Source: Amyelois transitella (lineage: Eukaryota; Arthropoda; Insecta; Lepidoptera; Pyralidae). From it: 64,000 bases of DNA. Made by a program: the position numbers and the translations under genes. The notes under the pieces are model-generated. The model was not told where the DNA came from. It was given only the letters and a program-made list of their open reading frames with translations, and did not search any database. Shown piece by piece: positions 58,901 through 64,000 of this stretch; position 1 is the first letter of the stretch, and every line of letters starts with the position of its first letter. The stretch spans positions 8,021,001 to 8,085,000 of the forward strand of contig NC_083509.1 in assembly GCF_032362555.1 (NCBI RefSeq), written 5' to 3'.

Positions 58901-61900
58901 TTTCGCGAAATAGATATATTATTATAGTACAATCATCGAGCATAAGCTCCGATTATATTTGTCTACATATTTAAGGAAGTCACGCCATTATAATTCTTAA
59001 TTTCATTTTTTTTTGTATTGATGCCTAGGTACGATACTAAATATGATTTTTAGTGTATGTATTTTCTGTGAAATAGGCATTCAGAGGCAGTATGAACATC
59101 AAATCAAATTTATGTAAGTACATCAAATTTATGTTTATACTTCTTAGTCCAATGAGGATAACGACTTTACACTTCCATATGAGGAAAAATAGAGTTAACT
59201 AAACCTGTTGTAAAGACACTAAGTAGGTAAACATCGTATTATATTGCTTCTTCAAGAAATCTCATCGTCTTGACAGTAAGAAATAACACTATTTGCGACT
59301 TCTTGTATTTATGTTGAGACTAGATAAATTACTAATAGTATTTTTCATTGGAAAGTAAACCCTGGGCCTACTGTAACTTACGCCCTGAGACCATAAGAAA
59401 AATCGATAGTTACGCCATTGATTTACAAAAAAATTTAAAAAAAAAACACATCTTGCAATGTTGAACAAGGATAAAATTATGTAAGTACCTGTTACATAAT
59501 TTTATCCTTGTTCAACATTGCAAGATGTGTTTTTTTTTTATGTTAAACAAAGTATTCATTGAAAGTCCTGCCAATAAAAAGGTAATCTCATTATACTTTT
59601 AACGTATGAATTATATTTGCTTAGTTGCTGATAAGTCATAATTGTATCTTAATTTAAATATAGAGACATAAAATGGCCGTGTAAGGAATGAGTTGTGTAA
59701 TTAAAGGCTTATTAGGCATCGTGTGCAAGTCATTTGTACTACAAAGTTGAATTCGCTTTATTTTACTATGTATACAATTTGGATAAGATATTAACTGATA
59801 CTTTAAGATGATGTCTGCATAGTCTATGATAATGGTACTGAATATAAATTTTAAATCTGAGACGGATGAGTGCTTTTTAATTCTTTCATAAACTAGAGGT
59901 AAAGTTTCAATTCCACTGCGGTCATGTATTACTGTCTCTTTCTGAGTTCATTCCATCCGATGGCATGTAAGGGTATCTAAGTAATATTCTCAACTTATAC
60001 ATCTTATTAAAAATGAAATACCTACGTAGATAGGTCTGAGAAAATAAACTTCGATTCAGAGATGGCGCAAACACGGGAACAAACGCCAAGAAGATTACGA
60101 TTTTCCTAATTATTTATTTATATATTTATGTACATCAAAGAAAAATACAATTAGAAATGAGCAATTGCGGCTTATTGTGCTATAGGTTTGTGTTCTGTGC
60201 AATGAAAATTAAATCAATAAATATTTAAGTATGAAAGGTGATGAAATCCAAAATAAAATCGCTAGAACTAGGGATTTTTTTTGGTAAATCTGTAGGTTTC
60301 AGGTATTAGTAGTTTAATTCCTTCTTCTTCCTTATCTAACGAGTATATTGGTCAAATATTAGCTGTGGATGCTTTACTTTGCCCTTTCTCGGAACTTGTT
60401 CGACAACGTCAAATTCAAATCCAAATCGGTTATTGTAATATGCTCCACCACTACACCATTTTTCACGCCCGTTTAGAAACGAAATAAAAAAAAAATTGTC
60501 GTTACGTATGCTATGGCTGTGGAATGTTTATCATAATCTTTTATTTATTGGCAGCACCGAAATAGCGGAAAAATATGCACCATTTTCATGCAAATATTAT
60601 GACCGCGACTTATATTGTTTGAAAATTGTTACAAGGAAAAGAGGAAAATATCACAATTACTGGTTTTCATTATATGTATATACCTACCTATTTTTCAACC
60701 TTATTAGTTACCTTGCTTTCATTCATCCTCTCAACATGACAAATCATTTGAGCATTCGGTATCGGTTTTAATTACGCATATTTACGTTAGAGTGAGGATT
60801 ACACATGTATTTGTAATGCATGATTGAACTTCAATGATCTACTAATCTGGATTTATCAGACTCTCACTGGCGCTTTCAGTTACATTGCTTCTAACTTATA
60901 CTGGCCTAGCCTGGCCATCATCTAGTAATTATGTTCAATAATTACTTTATACATGTGGTTCTACCAGCGACAAATAGAAATCATGTGGTATTATAAAAAC
61001 GATATATCGTTCTCATACGAACAACAGAAAATTTGGCATACTGCTATATATGAGGAATAAACACGAGGGAGATTGAAATTTTTTAAATGCATCAATTTTT
61101 TAAATCTTATCAGATAGATTGATTTTTTATAAGTGCATTTCAAATTTCAAAGAAAAATTTAAAGTTTTATGACATATTTCTTATTTTTTCTTTGTTCTGC
61201 TGTAACGAATATAAATACAGATAATACAATGGCGCGGAAGACACTCGTGTGACAGCACAAGATGCTGGTATAGTCACGAGATATCACCTTAAACCACACT
61301 CCTGGCCGCGTGATCAACCGGTTCAACGATTTTGAGAAACCGTTTTTATAAGTTTTATTCAAATCCTCTTCTTCTATTTATCCTTACAATGAAAAAGAAG
61401 ACGAAAGGGAATAATAGATTTCCATTAAAATGAGCGATTAAGCGTATTGACATAGGGCAATTGCTATGGTAAAATGAAAGGCATTTTGGGATTTTTCTTT
61501 AAGGCTTAAGCCTACTTGTCATATTTCAATCTTAATTTCATCATTAAAGCATATAGATGAATGTGGCCTTTTTAAAGACCGTTGGATCTGTCTACCTTTC
61601 TGTTATTATATCGTATTTAATCGTATGAAAAAATAATAAACTTAAAATACATGAACACTAAATTGGACACTTCTTGTCGACTTCAGTAGACGTGTAACGT
61701 TACAGCGCGATACCTACATATTTACAGAGTGCGTAAGCGTAACGAATTCCAACAAAAAAATATTCTCATTCTTTAATGGGTAACATACCATAGCTTCTAC
61801 TATAAGTATTGAAATCTGTGTGTGCTGTTGTTGGCATTTTGTAGAAAATAATTCATTGCAACACTAGGTTCAACTTTGAAAGTGTCTAAAAATCTTCGTG

Positions 61901-62414
61901 TATGGATTAATAATTATTTATTGAATTGTCATTTAGTCATGTATTTTGAATCAAAACGTACGAAAGAAAAGAAAAATATTTAAATTTAAAGAAAATTATT
62001 CCATCCATTTAAATTTCGGTGTTGAAAAACTTGTTTGAGTGGTAGCTACCTCTTAAAATAATAAAATATATTATCATGAGTAAAATAAGAATTAATAAAC
62101 AAAATTAAATCTAATTTGGAGTTCACCCCGGTTCCAATATATAAGCAATAGCGTACTGTCCTATAAATATTTATTTTTATATTTAGTATCAACGTTTACA
62201 TCACATCGTATCGTTAGTATCTCGTGTTAAATTGACAGTAAGTACGCGCCTAAGTTTCAGAATTTTTATATCCAAATATATTTGGAATATTTTATAATCA
62301 TCATTTTGAATTGCGATTGAATATTTTTTTATTAAATTTTCTATATCAAATATCTGATAATAAAAAAAATACTTACGTTGAGCTGAATTCCTTCATATTG
62401 TAACTATTCGACAT
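52925..62414 (-). CDS. SLC36/PAT-type proton-coupled amino acid transporter (pathetic-like)
   Basis: Nine exons on the minus strand: 62377-62414, 58557-58697, 56432-56582, 56001-56122, 55144-55228, 54619-54863, 53988-54206, 53536-53705 and 52925-53163, giving 469 residues. Family members move small amino acids with protons across plasma or lysosomal membranes and feed growth signalling. Seen in the sequence: an N-terminal cytosolic tail (MSNSYNMKEFSS, then YDPFKNRKLEHPN), LLKSSLGSGILAMPAAFKNAG in TM1, YLAPFSGFANVLL, the signature FIGTVIFAMEGIGVVLP, LNLPTGKDE, FYVPMEIVW, and a final hydrophobic pair. The last intron starts with GC instead of GT. Intron 2 contains a Helitron and an antisense retrotransposon, and intron 1 a 48-bp perfect palindrome. 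The closest well-known relative is probably fly pathetic. Confidence 0.95.
55515..55790. other. Intron 4 of the SLC36 gene
   Basis: Begins with a family B SINE word (gttgcctgaatatgtcaag). An open plus-strand frame at 55525-55788 has no recognisable domain and no splice support. Confidence 0.4.
56621..56874 (+). mobile_element. Helitron-like (Lep1-type) element, near complete
   Basis: 5' end tctatactaatattataaag followed by ctgaaaagtttgtttgtttg; middle ggctatataacatcacgctg and accgggggaaattatttatc; 3' end cacggacgaagtcgcgggca then cagttag. This is the layout of a common non-autonomous lepidopteran Helitron. The final CTAG is mutated to TTAG. It lies in SLC36 intron 2, 38 bp from exon 3. Confidence 0.75.
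57120..57131. repeat. Target-site duplication, left copy
   Basis: ATAAATATTAAT, identical to 58527-58538, bracketing the non-LTR insertion. Confidence 0.88.
57132..58526 (+). mobile_element. 5'-truncated non-LTR retrotransposon with intact reverse transcriptase frame
   Basis: Open frame 57130-58506, 458 codons, lying antisense in SLC36 intron 2. It starts inside the reverse transcriptase at PLYKGKG..CKNYRGISLL. Motifs: GFRKGMGCTDQ, FVDLEKAYD (83-91), GVRQGCVASPWLFN (141-154) and the catalytic YADD (183-186). A C-terminal part follows with WFGHVERMNESRL and ends in PSGKEA. The 3' UTR is only about 20 bp and ends in (ATGT)n. A perfect 12-bp duplication flanks it. The apparent ATG spans the junction, AT from the target and G from the element, so it is probably not a real start. 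Clade guess: RTE-like. No stops, so the insertion is recent. Confidence 0.93.
58527..58538. repeat. Target-site duplication, right copy
   Basis: ATAAATATTAAT immediately after the (ATGT)n tail; only 18 bp separate it from SLC36 exon 2. Confidence 0.88.
58740..58920 (-). repeat. SINE family A, diverged copy in SLC36 intron 1
   Basis: acacacgtcacgtcttttta, cggggtaaacagagccaata, gaaattcagatgacgacagg and acacaatcccaagtttatta follow the order of the SINE in reverse. Confidence 0.7.
59437..59539. repeat. Perfect 48-bp inverted repeat with 7-nt spacer
   Basis: Arms 59437-59484 and 59492-59539 are exact reverse complements, including terminal A10/T10. The spacer is gtacctg. It lies in intron 1 of the SLC36 gene. 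The repeat core is cacatcttgcaatgttgaac followed by aaggataaaattatgtaa. Confidence 0.96.
60113..60146. repeat. Dispersed repeat shared with 27561-27593
   Basis: The word atttatatatttatgtacat caa(a/g)gaaaa occurs at both places. Possibly the terminus of an unlisted transposon. Confidence 0.5.
60350..60412 (+). repeat. Dispersed repeat shared with 51737-51800
   Basis: ggtcaaatattagctgtgga tgctttactttgccctttctc against ggtcgaataatagctgtggg tgctttacttcgctctttctt. It probably belongs to the 5' UTR region of the retrotransposon. Confidence 0.6.
61503..61620 (+). repeat. SINE family A, diverged 3' half
   Basis: tttcaatcttaatttcatca, gaatgtggcctttttaaaga and ccgttggatctgtctacctt parallel the 3' half. 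The tail is not preserved. It lies in SLC36 intron 1. Confidence 0.65.
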
Positions 62415-64000
62415 GATGCACCAGATAACATTAATGTTAACAATCCAGAGAAAAACACTGCCACAATGTAAACGATTGTTTATTTTTTTAATTTGATATG
62501 TTGACGAGCGCACGACATCTTTCGTAATGTGGCGACCACTCAATGCTCATATAGTGATGGCTTGCAAATGGTGATGTTTATAAATACAAAATATCTATGC
62601 TGTGCTGTCATGAGGTATGTTTTGGCAACAACCTTTATTATATACCAGTATACAAAGGAGAATAGACAATTTCCGTACCTACAACAAACTGCGTGTTAAT
62701 TTCTTCCAGTTGGGATCTTTTAAAACAGAAGAGGATTTTCAATTTGGTCGCGTCTTTTTTTTTAATTATAATTTTACTGCAGTGTTCATTGTACGTAGCA
62801 GAATGAGCTTCGCTGAGGACTCCATTCTAGTTAAAATGCCGTGAAGAGGTTCGCCAAAGATTTTACGTTGGTCAGTGATAACAATTAATCCTTTTTAAAA
62901 AAATCAAATCGATCCTTTAATTTTTTTTACGAATAAGTTGTAGGTAAATGATTTTTTTTTATTTTTTGTCATCAATCTCTAGGTTACATTAAACCCTAGT
63001 GGCTGTCTTTTATTTCGCTTTGGCTGGAATAAATCTTAAATCTAGTAAAGACACGACTATGATTTAGTACGAGCATATCAAGCTAGGTCATGTTGTAAGC
63101 TAAGGCTATTATTTCTTTCACTGAATCAGATATCATTGTTGCCGATTGTTTGTATTGATCAGCTTATTTCGGAGTAGTGTTTCTTTTGTTAAGACTATGT
63201 TTAATTCGAGATTTGAGAATGTTAATTACCTATTCTATTTGTACGTTAATTCAATTAAAGCTTGACCCACCTTGCCTTGTTTGCAAAAATGTCTTACAGC
63301 TTCTGGCCATTAGGTATAGTTTCAAGCATTTTGGCCTCAACTATCGCACTCACTATACATAATGGAATATAATTAACTTCATTACAAAATAACCAAAAAG
63401 TATGCTTGCCTCGAAATTAGAACCTGCGAACTTTGAGTGATTAAGCTTTACCACTATATTTCATTCTGCCACAACTAAAAATGAACGTGTAGTATGTATT
63501 GAAATAACTGATTGTCGGTAAAAAATGCGTATGGCAGCCAAAATCGTTGATTTTGTGTCTATCAAAACGCATCATCTCATTTATTTCAATACTCAAAGCC
63601 TATTCTTATCAGATATCCCAAATTAAATAAAAAATGCAAATAAGTCTGAATGACGCCTGGTAAATATCAGCTATCTTCTTATCTTATTAAAGTATTCATT
63701 TCAGAAATACAGAGGTGTACCAATAAAATTCGTACGAAATATAAACTACCGGTGAGAAATCCTGCATATATTTTAGCAACGGGATTTCCAAGCCACGGTT
63801 GCGAAAGTAACGGGATTCTCTTCATGTAATAACCTGACTTATTTTATCCAAGACTGATTGTTATAGGTGAGTCTCGGACTCATCTCCCAAGACGTGAAGA
63901 TACAACCGGTAGGTACCCAAGACCAACTGGCGTATGTTACCTACAGACTGGTTTGCTCAATTCATTTTCATCCCAGATCACTAAACATTTTCTCATTTAA
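62415..64000. other. Upstream flank of the SLC36 gene
   Basis: Presumed SLC36 promoter and 5' UTR on the minus strand, then AT-rich DNA to the window end. The frames at 62617-62844 and 63177-63362 have no recognisable domain or splice context. No gene claimed. Confidence 0.5.

Noticed and set aside
1..64000. CRISPR array, phage, plasmid or operon features
   Set aside because: No regularly spaced direct repeats and no bacterial gene content. Everything seen is eukaryotic insect DNA.

Overview
The window is AT-rich nuclear DNA from an insect, almost certainly a moth or butterfly (Lepidoptera). The genes have short GT-AG introns. There is a tandem run of insect gustatory receptors. Repeats of lepidopteran type are scattered throughout: a SINE with an (ATGT)n tail, Helitron-like ends reading GAAGTCGCGGGCAACAGCTAG, APE/RT non-LTR retrotransposons and small foldback MITEs. 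Nothing points to bacterial, phage or organellar DNA.

Layout. 1-1.2 kb: 5' part of a minus-strand non-LTR element, with an open endonuclease frame running off the window edge. 1.65-3.16 kb (+): a three-exon Ly6/uPAR-type GPI-anchored protein. 4.7-21.25 kb (-): a five-exon gene for an unrecognised 225-residue secreted, proline-rich protein. Its ATG is the last codon of exon 1 and its first intron is about 14 kb. 22.16-23.15 kb (+): an intronless EF-hand protein with an acidic GEHxE repeat. 24.4-26.5 kb (+): a second, four-exon Ly6-type protein. 27.76-44.95 kb: six apparently intact gustatory receptors (five minus, one plus), all with four exons and a last exon of exactly 164 nt. 46.1-51.1 kb (-): NADH-cytochrome b5 reductase with three candidate first exons. 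52.9-62.4 kb (-): a nine-exon SLC36/PAT-type proton-coupled amino acid transporter. A Helitron and a recent antisense non-LTR element sit in its third-exon-side intron. 62.4-64 kb: no gene seen.

The six receptors form one functional group, chemosensory channels of the 7tm_7 family. Four (GR1-GR4) are close paralogues. Beside GR1, GR2 and GR3 lies a decayed copy of the last exon of a GR5-like gene, in the position where the real GR5 last exon lies beside GR4. This suggests that the duplication unit was cut inside a GR5-type gene. The other genes are unrelated single genes.

All exon boundaries were assigned by hand from reading frames and splice signals. Each multi-exon model closes in frame to a single stop, but none has been checked against transcripts or databases. 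Receptor numbers GR1-GR6 are local labels.
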